Assembly: GCA_014281115.1 (NCBI GenBank) | Contig: JACONQ010000007.1 | Span: forward strand, 2,480,001 to 2,544,000 | Source of the DNA: Laburnicola sp. R22_1 | Taxonomy: Eukaryota > Ascomycota > Dothideomycetes > Pleosporales > Didymosphaeriaceae | Direction: 5' to 3' | Length of the DNA: 64,000 nucleotides | Shown: positions 33,090 through 45,542 of the stretch, one piece after another | Layout: the number at the start of each line of letters is the position of its first letter | Position numbering within the stretch: position 1 is the first letter of the stretch | Translations under genes and position numbers: made by a program | The notes under the pieces: model-generated | What the model saw: only the letters and a program-made list of their open reading frames with translations | Databases searched by the model: none | Told to the model about the DNA's origin: nothing

Positions 33090-33559
33090 GTAGCGTAGCG
33101 TAGTTTGTATACATTTTACGCTATAGTATAGCTATATAGTAGTATCTTTTAGAGATTTTAATATATAATTTAGGTGTTTTTAAGTTGTAATTTTAGTATT
33201 TTAGAGAGCTATTTTAGGCTGTTTTTACACCCTATTTAGTGTAGTATGCGCTTAGATTATAAGGACATCTAATAAGCGTTTATTATAGCAAATTTTATAG
33301 TGCTTCTTTATACTTCTTTTATAATAACCTATTAACTTTTACCTATAATATACTATATAATATATAGTCCTAAGCCTTATAATTATCTTAAAGTACTCTT
33401 AATTATTACCTATGCTATACTACAATATTAAAAAGGCTTATTACTACTACTACTACTATTAACGTGCTGCCTTTATTAGGTAAGTTATTTTAGTCCTAGT
33501 TATATAAGGGCAGTTTAGGTACTTTAACACCTATATAAAGAAGCTATATATAGTATCTA

Positions 33560-34497
33560 GAGCTCTATTCTAAGGAGCTTTTTAATATTAATTAGTGCTA
33601 TATTTAGTATAATAGCTATTATCTTAAGTCTAGCTATATTAGGTACTAGGTCTACTATAAAGGCCAGCTCAAAGGCAAGCGCAATCTAGCTATAATTTAG
33701 TAGTATAGAGCTAAGCTAGAGTACCTAGAGGATAATATAGTTAGTAAGAACTTGTACTAGCTTTATAAGGACTATTATCTTAATAGAAAGTTTCCTAATT
33801 ATTAAAAGGTTAATAGTATAGCTTATATTAAATAACACCTTAAAAAGGTGTACCTAATTAATCCTAATACTAGGTTGCTACCTACTATAGCAACTATACA
33901 GCCTAAGAGTCCTTTTGCAGCTGCCGCTAAGGCAAGATCTACTATATCCTATTTACTATAGCAAGAAGAGGAGTTATAAAGCGCCATTATTAACTAGGTT
34001 ATTATAGGGGATCTTAGCTTTAAAATAGTAACTTTAGCGGCTACCTAAGGCTTTATAATATAGAATTAAACTAACCTTTTACGCGTACTACTAAGTAGCT
34101 TTATAACGCTAGCGAAATATATATAAAGTAATATAGTAAAGTAAAAGAAGAAGGTTATAGAGCTTTTACACTTTTTATAGAGTAAAATTAGTGTAAGTTA
34201 TAATAATATATAGATATCTCTAAATAATATAAGCTTTCTTAGAGTTATTGCTCACTTTATTAGTAAGATTATTTTTCTACTTTAGATTCCTATTAATAAG
34301 TGTATTTTTATAGTAACTTATAGTAATTTAGATATAAAACACTAATAACTTAACCTACTTATTAGCTTTTACAATCTTTTTAGGGACTATATAGTAGTTA
34401 CGCAAGTCTAGCTTATACTCTAGGTAATTAGGAAGTATAAATTTAAGTTAAAACTCTACTATTTTGTATGTAATAATACTAGCAATAATAGCACTAG
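33560..34497 (+). pseudogene. hAT-1 transposase, N-terminal part
   Basis: With stops read through, this segment gives a hAT-like order. A BED-finger-like region comes first (YYKGQLKGKRNLAII...HLKKVYLINPNTRLLP, about 33640-33890), then a segment like the RNase H-fold start (YNNIQISLNNISFLRVIAHFISK, about 34195-34275). In intact relatives that segment reads IHISFD-x-WTS. Finally comes YYFVCNNTSNNST at 34458-34497, equivalent to the LGYFVLDNA motif. Copia-1 interrupts it there. The first catalytic Asp is lost. Confidence 0.7.
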
Positions 34498-34815
34498 TGT
34501 CAGATACGTAAGTATCTTTGATGAGATGAGATGAAAGTGATGGATTTGATGATGAATTGATTGTCGAGTGATCTCTGTCGGAGAAGCTCAGCTATCGTAC
34601 GCAATATCTATCTAGCGCTAAGACGCACTAGTAATAGTGCGGAGTAGTGTAACAGTAGTACGCCAGTCTCCTTTGTGTATTTCACAGTGATCTCACAGTG
34701 AAATCACTCTAAGTTACACCAACTGTCGTTATAAGGAGGCCATGTGATCGAACGCACGTGACTACTGGATTTCACAGTGAAATCACAGTGATTTCTAGTG
34801 ACCTGATATCTGACA
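34498..34815 (-). repeat. Copia-1 3' LTR
   Basis: The 318-bp repeat is bounded by TGTCAGATA...TATCTGACA. It contains overlapping palindromic words built on TTTCACAGTGAAA and AATCACAGTGATT near 34680-34800. The boundary is supported by the ACTAG target duplication. Confidence 0.94.
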
Positions 34816-35029
34816 CACCCCCTTAGCTTGGATCCTCAGAGGGCTAAGCTAAACTATCTCTTACGCAGTTATACTATTGCTCATAGTTCAAAAGCTTCTA
34901 TCCTGTCTTCTAACTTATTAAGGTCGGCCTCTTAGTCGGTAATCCTTCCCCTGACGTCTTCAAGTCCTAGTTGATTCAAGAACTTAGTCCATGTGGCGGC
35001 TGGCAGAGCTTTTGTAAGACTATCTACTG

Positions 35030-38000
35030 CCATTTCTTCTAATTGCTGGTACTGGACTTTAATAGCTCCACGTACTACTTCTTATCAAAGCCAATAATTG
35101 TGTATATCGACATGCCTAAGCTTAGTTTGCAATTTGGCGATTTCCTTAGTAACAAGTCGAATAGTTTGTTGGTTGTCGCAATTAATGGTAATTGTTGATA
35201 GCGACAGTTTAATCTTAAGTTTATCAATTAACCGAGCTGTAAACAGTGCCTCTTTTGCAACTTGTGAAAGTGCTAGCAACTTAGCTTTAGTTGTCGAAGT
35301 AGTGACAGTGTCTTGTTTGTTTGCCTTCCAGGCGACAAGGCCACTAAACAATTTAATAATGTACCCCTATAAGCTCTTTCTATTAAGGGTGTTGTCTGCA
35401 AACGACGCGTCGCTCGCAACCTCGTAAGTGTCTACTCCTCCAAATCGTAGCCCTAGTAATCGGGTGGATAATAGGTATAGCAGTACGCGGTCGGCGGCGT
35501 TGTGATGGTCGTCGCTGGGGTTTAAAAGGAAGCGCGATAATTAGGAGCTTGCAAAAGCTATGTCCGGGCGCGTGGTTACTGCAGCGTAGAGGATTAATCC
35601 CACCTTCTGCTAGTACTAATTAATCTTTGCTATTGTGGCGAGTCCTTCTTAAGGTAACAGTTCAACTGCTAATATTAGGGTATCGTGTTTAAGGTCGTGT
35701 TAGTCGATTAGACAACTAATCTTGTCCACATAGGACCTCTGTGATAACCAGAGTTGCCTGTTGGCACGGTCTCTAACAACTTCAATGCCTAGGAACCACT
35801 GTAGATCGTTACCACCAGTTAGGGTGAACTTTATACCTATCTTTTTCATTACTACATTGGCAGCGTGCTTTTGATCTTTCGAGTATGCGACGATAAGGTT
35901 GTCTACATAGAAGAAGATGATGATGCTGTCTTTAATCATACAGCAAGGTTCGTGCGGGACTGCGGTAAAACCGAGATCCTTAAGCGCACTAGTGAATTCT
36001 CTCTGCCACAGTAGTGGTGAGATGCGTAAGCCATACAGTGCCTTGTGCAACTATAGGATGGTGCCTCTTTGGGTATAACCTCGGGGCATCCGCATGTAGA
36101 TTTCTCTGTCCAGGTTCGCGTGGACAAAGGCGTTAGTAACGTCGTACTGGCTTAGCTCTAGGTCAAACCGAGCCGCTGTTGACATAAGCAGGCGAAATGA
36201 TCTACCTGCGAGTGTTGCGGCATAGGTATCCTGTGTAGTGAGATGGCGTTGTTAATCTCCGCGCACTACCAGCCTTGCCTTGCACTTTTGTAATCTGTGA
36301 TATTTATTAAGTTTGTAGGTATATACCCACATACAGTCAAGAATCTAGTAACCGCGTGATCGCACTAAGGCTGCAGGCACCTCGCTCCAAGACCTCATTT
36401 CTTTATAACTTTGTAGATAGGATCGCTTAGCATCCTTCCACATTTCGAATAACAGATAATTATCTATCTAGGTTCTGCATAATAGAGGTTCTGGCAGTTA
36501 ACTTTAATAGGGTTTCTTGCCTGCTGCGAGCATGCGATTAAATTAAGCTTTATTAAGTGGCTTCCCCTTATATTTGCCTCTACTTCCTGCGAGTGTACCT
36601 GCAAGGAAGGCGGCTGCCCATAGCACAGCGCGTTGATCTGGCTGTGGTGTTCCTATGGGTAATTTTTCAATTTGGTCCTGTTTGAAACTCACCATTAATT
36701 AGGCAAGCAGTGCGACAGGCGGAGGTGTCTCTAGTGGTGTTGGGTAGGTGTAATTAATCTTCCTCCCTTAATAGTACCCTGGAGCACCCTCGTCCTCCTC
36801 GTAAGAGTCAATAATCGACTCATCCTCGTAGAAAGACTCTGTATTTTTATGTTCTGGTGGTGAGGGCAGTAGCTCCACTATTTAGGTCCATGCAGCAATC
36901 TCTTTAGTAGTGCTGTGCATAAGGTTGTCCAACAGGTCTTCTTGTTTACCTAAGAACACTTGATTTTCGTCAAAGATGACGTCGCGTGTGCTGATAACTT
37001 TGTTAAGTGGAGGTATCCATACTCTCCAGATGTTTGTTAATCGATAGCCCACTAGGTAACTAACCCATGCCTTTAGGTTGAGCCTTTGGAGCTTGCTCTT
37101 GCCGCGTTTTGTATCGTTGGTTAAGGCAAAAGCTTTATAGCTATAGGCTCTAAGGTGAGCCTGGTTTAGTTTCTTTAGTTAGGTGACAATGCCGTTTTAG
37201 TAGGCAACTGTTATAAAAAATACTTCGTGTGGTGATTGCCATTGATTGGCGTAGTTTGGCGTTCGATTATACAGGTATACGGCCGCTCGTGTGATCTCTG
37301 GCCATAGTGTCCAGGGGAGGTTGGCGTCAAGTCGCATTGCACGGCTCTTTTCCTTAATTACACCCCCTAAGCGTTCAGCCCCTCCATTTTGAGCTTGGGT
37401 ATCGGGTGCTGAAGGCTTAATAACAACCCCTTTATTAACACACCACCTGTGAACGTCTTGTTTAACTAAGAAAATCTCATTATCAGATTCGATAACTTTT
37501 ATAGTCACCTTGAACTATACTTTCATAAATAGTACAAATTCCTTCAGCAGCTTAATAATTGTTCGTGCTGGTCGATTATCTTTAAAGTAGAAGTCCCAAG
37601 CTATGCCTAAGAAACGATCGGAGATGAGCATCATACTCTTTTCGCTAGTTAAGCTCTTGTCTTCGAAGTTGTGAAAGTCTATAGCGACTCTCTCTCCTAG
37701 GCTATTGTTAATTTGTCTAGCCTAACATCTAATTTGTCGCCTAAGCTTTGATCTGCCGCAAGCGTCGCATTGGACCATAGTCAACCCTTTGATACGTACC
37801 CCTTCACTGTGATTCACTGTGTGCTCCAGTGCCTGAGGGCCTGGGTGGCCTAGTCGTTTGTGCCATGTGATGGCGTTCACCTTCTGCGCTCGTCGTGCGG
37901 TGCGCGAGGTAAATTTGTGTGTAGCGTACGTACTATTGATCGTGGTACAAGTTAATTTTGATGTTGGTATGAACTCCAGTACCCATTGATCGTAGATTTC

Positions 38001-39674
38001 TTAGAGTTCGGCCAGGATCGTATTGTCTCGTCTCCTGATTGTTGTTGGGTCTAACTTAGTGTCCCACCAGAGGCCTTGCCTTTAGAGTAATTGGAAGGAC
38101 ACTAGGTTGCAAAGTAGACTAGGACAGTAGGCGACGTTGTCTAACCTTACTGAGCAATTTCCCTCCTTACTCTTAACGTGAAGATGGACACTCTCATATT
38201 CCCTTATCCATGCTTGTGATGATCCCGCCTATACAAAGTCTCCTAGCGACAGTGGTCGCCATAAGACAAAGCGATCAATGTTATTAAAGATGTGGCAGGT
38301 TGTGCTAGAATCGAGGATTGCGGAGTCACGTAGTAGGTATGTGTTCAGGTCTAAGTAGTAGGAGGCTGCGATAGCATTGAAGCTTGCTAAGAGGATAGTA
38401 ATCTGTCTGCCATCTAGTCATTTATTGTTAGTAATCTTAGTGATTTGAGTTAGAGTAGGGGTCTTTGATTGTTTGCTCTTTAGTGTCTGTAACTTTTAAC
38501 GCTTTACAGATCTCATGCGCTCTATAAGCACAGGGTCATTCTCTAACCTGTATGTTATAACCGCCTCTATAGCAGGCTTTAGTTTGAACTATTTAGGTCG
38601 TTTGTTGGGGAATGTGTAAAAGCAGTCTTTCAGACTATAGCGTTGTTCATAAGCAGGGCACTTGGGGTTTGATCCCTCTTGGCCTCCAACTGCCGTTGGC
38701 TCATCGTTAGTGACTCGTACGGACTACTTGGATTTGGCTTTAGGGCCAGCTTTATTGGCGCGTAATCTGCCTCGCTTGGGTAATGCTGCTTCATCCACAG
38801 GTTGGGCGTCCCTAGCTGCGGCCTGGGTGGTTACACCACCATTAGCGAGAGATAGTCCTGCAACAGCAAAGGCGCCCCTTTGTTTACCCTTAATCAGGTG
38901 CTGCATTACTATTTGTTCTTAGAAGAGTTTCACCATCTCTTTTCTATTAACAGTCTTATCCTTACTTCCGTGTTGCAGGAAGGTCGTAACCTATTAGGAT
39001 GCAACATTAGTGACCGCTTTTATGAAATCTTATTTAACTAAGTCTAGCTCCCAAAGCTCTGACACACAATTGTACTCAGCTTCTATAGCCGCATAATCGT
39101 ACTTAGCGAGCCAGGTGTACTATAAACTGACTGATCTCATTGGTTTAAGAGCGTCTTAGTACCTAATCCTTGCTCTTCTTTATTTATTATGTTAGTCAAC
39201 CCCAACCATTTTCGTGAGGTTCTTAATCCATTGTCTAATTAATTCACCTAGGGTGCAGCAATTAGACTGTAAATGTGCCGAGGTGGTGGTTTGAATGAGA
39301 ATAACCAGCTTATCTAGGTTCTCCTTCTCCTGTTCGTACTTTCGATCTAGGAGCTTGTAGATTTCGAGTTAATTCTTATAGAAATCGGTATCGATTTTGT
39401 ACGCCTTTTCGCCAGCCGGCGATAGGTGCGATAGTAGCGATGGACGGGCGTTGTTAGTGTTTCCGTTGACGAAAGCGGGAGCTGGTTGATAGGCACCAAT
39501 ATTCGGTGCAACTGGCATAACCGGTTCTGCCATCGGTTTATTGTTGAGGGATGGGTCAATAAGATCCCATGCTTTTAACGACTGGGCTTGGGCATTAATT
39601 TGCCTCAGCCATAGTGTGTAGTTCGAGTAATTGGTCAGGATCACTGTGGGATCCCTAAGTGTTAATAGAGACAT
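35030..39674 (-). pseudogene. Copia-1 gag-pol, degraded
   Basis: The gag ATG is at 39674 (MSLLTLRDPTVILTN) with the first stop after about 101 codons. Following the minus strand, a damaged zinc knuckle lies at about 38628-38670 (CPAYEQRYSLKDC; the second Cys is Tyr). A protease-like motif LDSSTTCH lies at 38289-38320. An integrase core follows with all three acidic residues visible: VAIDFHNF (about 37670-37690), IESDNEIF (about 37475-37500) and AQNGGAERLGG (about 37365-37400). Reverse transcriptase lies at about 36200-35700 with YVDN at 35898-35909. RNase H is at 35351-35085 (STTKAKLLALSQVAKEA, NCDNQQTIRLV). Numerous TAA/TAG codons interrupt it, so it makes no functional polyprotein. Confidence 0.9.
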
Positions 39675-39697
39675 GATTTTTGGTTTAATTGAGGCAG

Positions 39698-39710
39698 TGA
39701 GACTCTTAAT
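39698..39710 (-). other. Copia-1 candidate primer-binding site (half tRNA-Lys)
   Basis: Directly after the 5' LTR the minus strand reads ATTAAGAGTCTCA. This is the complement of TGAGACTCTTAAT, which I recall as the anticodon stem and loop (positions 27-39, anticodon CUU) of eukaryotic tRNA-Lys. A match that stops at tRNA position 39 is what half-tRNA priming would need. Confidence 0.6.
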
Positions 39711-40028
39711 TGTCAGATACGTAAGTATCTTTAATAAGATGAGATGAAAGTGATGGATTTGATAATGAATTGATTGTCGAGTGATCTCTATCGGAGAAGC
39801 TCAGCTATCGTACGCAATATCTATCTAGCGCTAAGACGCACTAGTAATAGTGCGGAGTAGTGTAATAGTAGTACGCCAGTCTCCTTTGTGTATTTCACAG
39901 TGATCTCACAGTGAAATCACTCTAAGTTACACCAACTGTCGTCATAAGGAGACCATGTAATCGGACGCACGTGACTACTAGATTTCATAGTGAAATCACA
40001 GTGATTTCCAGTAACCTAATATCTAACA
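39711..40028 (-). repeat. Copia-1 5' LTR
   Basis: This is the second 318-bp LTR. It differs from 34498-34815 by transitions only, including loss of the terminal TGACA (now TAACA). The ACTAG duplication follows at 40029-40033. Confidence 0.94.
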
Positions 40029-40255
40029 ACTAGATTTATTAAGTATCTGCACGACAAAACTAGCCTTAATATTAGAAATTAACACTATATACGCTGTGTG
40101 GGTTATATAATTAACCTAATTATTAAAGCTCTTATTTATAGTAATAGAGTAAGTAATTTTAAAACTAAGCTTGCCTACGTGTTGCCTTAGAAGTAATATT
40201 AATTATACTAAAGGTATAAAGTTATTAGAAAACTTCACAATTTTGTAAACGTAGT
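40029..40255 (+). pseudogene. hAT-1 transposase, middle part
   Basis: This continues the frame broken by Copia-1. It reads TRFIKYLHDKTSLNIRN, a stop, then HYIRCVGYIINLIIKALIY, the counterpart of the hAT motif RCxxHIxNL, and later VIRKLHNFVNVV. It ends at the solo LTR target duplication GTAGT. The reading proves that hAT-1 is the older sequence. Confidence 0.75.
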
Positions 40256-40571
40256 TGTCAGATAGACAGTTCCTGTGAATCACTGTAATTTCACTATAAA
40301 TTACGGTGGGTAGGTGTGTCCGATTATATGGCCTATACACACTGGCAATTAGTGTAAATCACAGTGTTTTCACTGTGAAATCAAAAGAGGCCGGCGCACC
40401 ACTATTTTGCACTGCCCCTATACTATCCCAAATAGTACTAGTGTGTCTTGGCACTAGATAGATACTTCTCGCGATAGCCGAGCTTCTCCAGGAAGAACAA
40501 GAAAAAAACATCAATCAATCAACCATACCACTTCCCATCTCATCTCATTAAGAATACCCCTATATCTAACA
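40256..40571 (-). repeat. Solo LTR of a Copia family related to Copia-1
   Basis: The 316-bp LTR starts TGTCAGATAG and ends TATATCTAACA, with 5-bp duplications GTAGT at 40251-40255 and 40572-40576. In reverse complement it resembles the Copia-1 LTR (shared GAGATGAGATG, GAGAAGCTCGGCTATCG, TATCTATCTAG words) but is clearly diverged. It contains the same CACAGTG-type palindromes. A solo LTR forms when recombination between the two LTRs removes the interior. Confidence 0.9.
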
Positions 40572-40576
40572 GTAGT

Positions 40577-40700
40577 ATACGTTATATATAAATATTATGA
40601 GCTTTTCTATATAATATAATAATCGCTTAATAATAATAATATAGTATAGACCTTTAGCACCCTTAAGTTAATCTAGAATAGTAGAATTAGGTAGTATAGG
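40577..40700 (+). pseudogene. hAT-1 transposase, short segment between insertions
   Basis: The 124 bp continue the hAT-1 frame (VIYKYYELFYII..., then LKLIQNSRIRQY-like when CAG-to-TAG stops are read as Gln). They end at the left target duplication of Copia-2 (ATAGG). The 49545-49656 segment resumes the same frame after Copia-2. Confidence 0.6.
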
Positions 40701-40891
40701 TGTTAGATATGCAGCTGTTAGATAGAACAAGCGCGTTGAGGTTGGATCTGTACAATAAAGCAGGGACCACCTGGCTTGGCACACTAGCGAAGAAGTCAGA
40801 ACCAGCCAAACACGGTGGACACAAAAAACACAACATACAATTATTATTATCTATTAAGGCGCATTATCGCATTCAACCATTAAATCTGACA
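40701..40891 (+). repeat. Copia-2 5' LTR
   Basis: The LTR is 191 bp. Its first 15 bases (TGTTAGATATGCAGC) precede a second TGTTAGATA at 40716, which is where the LTR of the sister element Copia-3 begins. The LTR has thus gained a short 5' extension relative to its relative. Confidence 0.93.
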
Positions 40892-40904
40892 ATTAAGAGT
40901 CTCA
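40892..40904 (+). other. Copia-2 candidate primer-binding site (half tRNA-Lys)
   Basis: The 13 bases after the LTR are ATTAAGAGTCTCA, identical to those of Copia-1 although the LTRs of the two families differ in length and sequence. They are complementary to the recalled anticodon arm of tRNA-Lys(CUU). Confidence 0.6.
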
Positions 40905-40924
40905 CTGCCTTAATCAATACCAAA

Positions 40925-43900
40925 ATGGCTGCACTACCCCAGCGTGACCTAATAGTGACCCTTCGAGACCACACTAACTACAGGGCATAGATAATACAGC
41001 TCTAGTCTAGATGCGTCGCATATCGCATCTGGCCAAAAGTCGATTCTACGTCGAATATCCTAATAAAACCTAAACCTATAGCCCCAAGGGCGCCGCTAAT
41101 TAATGGGTATACTCCAGCAGCGAACGTCAGTATCCTAACAAGGCAGTCCAAACTATTAGCAGCAGGACTTAAGGCGTTTAAAAAAGATCTTAAGTATTAT
41201 AAGATTCTTGCTAAGCAGTATAAGAACAATTAACATAATTTTAAAAAGGAGCAAACAAGTCTCTAGCAAATTATTGTTTATATTCAGGCTACTGTCAGCC
41301 CACATCTTTAGCGCACTTACTACCTCCCAGATTAACCACTAAGATAGTGGATTACGAACCTCAAAGCCACAGTTAGCGTCGACGAACGATTCGAGAGAGA
41401 ACAAGCCCATAACTAATACCTTACATCCCTCAGACTAATAAGAAACGCGTTAAATTAGGACATATAGCTTGCTAAATATAATTAAGCAGCTATAGAAGTG
41501 GAGACAAGCAATATCCCTAAGATAACACAGATTAATATGATTATAAAGGACTTTCTAATTGCTGTAAACAAAGTTGCGCCCAATTAGTCTACAACCTTTT
41601 AGGATAGCGGACAGTTCACACCTGGCATAAATTGGAAAGAAATAATAAAGCGCTTCTAAGAGCATATAATGTTGAATTATCCAACCCCTTAAACAGGGAA
41701 GCACAAGGCCGCATTTGTGGCAGATAACTTGTCATACCTTACTAAAAGTGGGAAAACTACCTAGGGCATTAATGCCGAAGCAGCACTATCTAGAAAACAG
41801 GGCAGACCCCAATATCAACGTAATGACTAAAAAGATAATAAGAACTTATCCTTAGTCTAAAAACCTATAAAAATAGGAGGCGCTAAATGTCCTGCGTGTG
41901 GACATCGCTATAGACTCTAGGATTGCTTCTATATTAATGCAGACAAAGCTTCTAAGTGGTGGAAACTAAACAAGAAGATCGAAGAAATCGTCGCATTAAA
42001 GCGCGAGCACAATCCCAAATTTTAAGAACTGTTAAGAGGATAAAGCAGACTAAGATTAAAAACACCAAACATTAAACAATCGCACACGCCCACACCTAAG
42101 ATCCTCAAGTCCCCTAAGAACTAACTAGAGGGACAGAGAATATTAAACGTTAACGCTATGTTTATATTAGCGCCAATAGAAACAGAAGTGTCTAATTACC
42201 CACTAAAGCGCTCGTTTATTCTTAATTTAGGATTAACTTGCCACATTACAAACAACCCCAACCATATCTACAACTTCTGTCTACCTACGTCTAGAGATTA
42301 TATATGGGCTGGCAATACAAAGATATAGATAAAAGGCTATAGCTCTATTAACTTAACACTAAGAGGCCAACATAGAATAACTACGTTGGTTCTACATAAT
42401 GTGGCTATCTGTCCAGACCTCCTATGCAACCTAGTCTTCTTTCAACTACTAAGGCATAGAGGAATCTAGTAGGATACGCAAACAGACCCAACTACGCTAA
42501 AAGGACCAGACAACAAGATTATTAGACAACTATCCAAGATACACGGTTAATAGGTACTTGAGTATAATCCGCTACCACCTACTTTATATTACATCTGCAA
42601 GAATATATTATAAACAAAAGGAGCACTACAAAGGGCCTTAGCCAAATTATGGCACAAGAGACTAGGACACCCTAGACTAGCAGCTATCGAACATCTTGTG
42701 CAGCAAGCTAAAGGGGTGCGAGTTAAGAAAGTTATAACAGTTTAATGCGACTCCTATAGGAAAGCAAAGATCTAGCAACAAATTAGCTAAGCACCGCGAA
42801 TTAACAATAAAGGACTAGAAGAAAGACTGGCTATTAACTTTTATGCCTACGAGGCGCAAAGTAGCACTAGCAAAAGGAGCCAGATACTTGTCACTAACAG
42901 GTACTTAGGCCTGCAATGGGACTTTTATTTTAAAGACAATTAACTAGCAAAGTCAGTTATTAAAGTTCTATCGAACTTCTTTCTCTTCCTTAAAAACTAT
43001 TATAATATTACGGTCAAGGTCATTAAAGCGGACAACAAGATCACGATGGTAAAACCGAAAATCGAGCGCTAGTTAGCATCACAAGGAATTACTGTTAAGC
43101 CTTTTGCCCTAGATACACAAGCTCAAAATAGAGGTGCCGAACGCTTAGGGGGTGTGAACAAAGAGAAATCGCGCGCGATGCGTCTCGATGCCAACCTACC
43201 CTAGGAACTATGGCCCAAAGTTATAAGAGCTACAGTATACCTCTACAATCAAACACCGAATTATGCGAACAACTGCAAAACGCTATACAAGATATTCTTC
43301 ACACAAGTTGCTCTAAACAACAGAGTAGTTACCTTAATTAAGAAACCTAACCTTGCTTACCTTAAAGCGTATGGCTGCAAAGCGTTCGCAATAACGGATA
43401 ATACACATCAAGGTAAATCAAGGCTACAATACCTAGACCTAAAGGCTTAAATTAGTTACCTAGTAGGATACTGGTCCTTAAACATCTATCGAATTTAGAT
43501 ACTGTCACTTGCTAAGGTAATAAGCACCCGCAATATTATCTTTAACGAACAAACTGTCTTTAGTAGCAAAACTAAGGACCTTATAGATAACCTTATACAT
43601 AGTACACTAGAGGAAATTGCCACATACGTAAGAACGATCAAACTCCCAACACTAAGTCATTAACCAGAGACAGAGTCCTTCTATAAAGACGACACTGTTG
43701 GAGGCTTATTAAATCCCCAAGGCAAAGTAGACCCACTAGGCTACTACTAAGGAGTGAAGATCAGGGACAACTATCCGACTCCTCTAACTACACCACTACC
43801 TGCGGCATTACTTGCGCAGTTAATAGCTAGAAATGAATTAGAAATAAACCTAAAAGGGTCATCCAAAACTGTCCCCTAGGCAGCCGCCTTCATGGCAGGA

Positions 43901-45540
43901 ACTCAAGCTGGCCACATTGGGAAATACAGAGGGGATGTTATAGACAAGACTAAGATAATAAGAACGCTCGCTAAAGGCTTAAAGCCCTATTAAAGTCAAC
44001 TCCCACCTCTGCCAACGTGCCGTACTAAGCTTAAGGATCACCCGATGGGCGAATTGTTCAAAGAAGCAGAGCGGGATTACCTCGCAAGCCACAAATAAAT
44101 AAAATTATAGTTAGAAGTACTAATAAAGAAGATTAAACTAATAGGACAACAGATCCTTAACTATATGTGGGTATACACCTACAAGCTTAACAAACACTAT
44201 CGCTTGCTAAAGTGCAAGGCACGGCTAGTTGTCTAGGGCGATTAACAACAGAATATTACCTCTTAAGACACTTATGCAGCCACGCTTGCCAGCAGGTTGT
44301 TCCGAATACTAGTAGCAATAGCAGCTCACTATAATATAGAGCTCGAGCAATACAACATTACAAACGCTTTCGTCCATGCAAGTATAGACTAAGAGGTATA
44401 CATAAGAATGCCCTATAGCTATTAGAAGCCTAGAACAATACTTCAAGTCAATAAGGCTTTATATAGTCTTCGGATCTCACCACTCCTCTGGCAGAAAGAG
44501 TTTACCTTAATACTTAAAGCTCTAGGTTTCTAGATAGTGCCTCACAAGCCATGCTGCCTTCTTAAAGATAGAATTATTATCTTCTTCTACGTTGACAATA
44601 TTATCTTAGCTTTTTACAAGCAGAAAGAGGAAGAAGCCTAATAAGCAATTAAGCGCCTATAAGAAAAATACACCTTAAGTGAAGGAAACAACCTTTAGTG
44701 GTTCCTTAGCGTAGAGATTATTAGAGATTAAAAGACTAGGACAATTCAACTCTCTCAGGCTGCCTACTTAGACAAGATTAGTCAATTAGTTAACAAGAGG
44801 AATATTCGACACAACACCCTAATAGCAGCTATCGAGCTAAAACCACAAGACAGCTTAGCGACACCCTTAGAAATTAACAAATACTAACACAAGATTGGAT
44901 CGCTTCTATTCGCGGTAGTAACAACTTAACTGGACATAGCCTTTGCAACCTTAAGGCTAGCTTGATTCCTATTAAATCCGGGCTTGGAACATTATAATGC
45001 CGCTAATTAAGTACTACTATACTTATCAAGCACTAGATGGAAAGCACTGCAGCTTAGAGGAGGCAACTGCCTTTAAGTAGCCAGCGATGCCTCATTTGCT
45101 AACAACACACTGGACAGAAAGAGCTTGTAAAAATACGCTATTAAGCTATTTAATAGACTTATTGCCTAGAAAGCAAGCAAATAAGACACTATCACAACTT
45201 CAACAACTAAAGCAGAGCTTCTCACCTTATCGCAAGTGGCCAAGGAAGCAATCTTTATATCAAGACTACTGGACAAACTATAGATTAAACTGCGCTCATT
45301 ATTAATTACTATCCAATACAATAATAAGCAAACTATTCAACTAGTCACTAAGGAGATATCCAGGCTTCAGACTAAACTACGACACGTCGACATTCACAAT
45401 CACTAGTTAAGACAGGAAGTCTCTACTAGAAAGATTAAGGTGGAGTACGTACAATCAGCAGAAATAATCGCCGACGGCTTTACGAAGGTCCTCCTAGTCA
45501 ACAAGTAGAAAGGGTTCCTAACCCAACTTAGGCTGGTTGA
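40925..45540 (+). pseudogene. Copia-2 gag-pol, degraded
   Basis: The gag ATG is at 40925 (MAALPQRDLIVTLRDHTNY). With stops read through, the frame shows a zinc-knuckle-like CPACGHRYRLQDC (about 41890-41930) and a protease-region motif LNLGLTCH (about 42219-42245). The integrase has its first Asp replaced by Asn (LAINFYAYEA, about 42830-42860) and keeps GAERLGG (about 43137-43157). Reverse transcriptase has YVDN at 44588-44599. RNase H carries STTKAELLTLSQVAKEA (about 45200-45255). The frame ends near 45540 (AEIIADGFTKVL...LRLVE). Stops are almost all TAA/TAG where Gln is expected. Stops at 42041, 42548 and 42743 have exact counterparts in Copia-3. Confidence 0.9.
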
Positions 45541-45542
45541 GA

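Larger units (their letters stand above)
34498..40028 (-). mobile_element. Copia-1, complete LTR retrotransposon (minus strand)
   Basis: The element has two 318-bp LTRs (34498-34815 and 39711-40028) that begin TGTCAGATA and end TATCTGACA or a mutated form, and a 5-bp duplication ACTAG on both sides (34493-34497 and 40029-40033). Read on the minus strand it has a leader starting ATTAAGAGTCTCACTGCC (candidate primer-binding site), gag, protease, integrase, reverse transcriptase and RNase H, in the Ty1/copia order. A purine tract (CCAAGCTAAGGGGGTG on the minus strand) abuts the 3' LTR. The two LTRs differ at about 15 positions, all transitions, mostly TG-to-TA type. Confidence 0.95.

Noticed and set aside
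33000..33090. Left terminal inverted repeat of hAT-1
   Set aside because: Candidate words (GTAGCGTAGCGTAG) occur, but the right end lies outside the window, so no inverted partner or 8-bp duplication can be tested.
45087..45305. A 72-aa plus-strand frame inside Copia-2
   Set aside because: It is out of frame with the RNase H sequence that runs through the same bases with clear homology to the other Copia elements.
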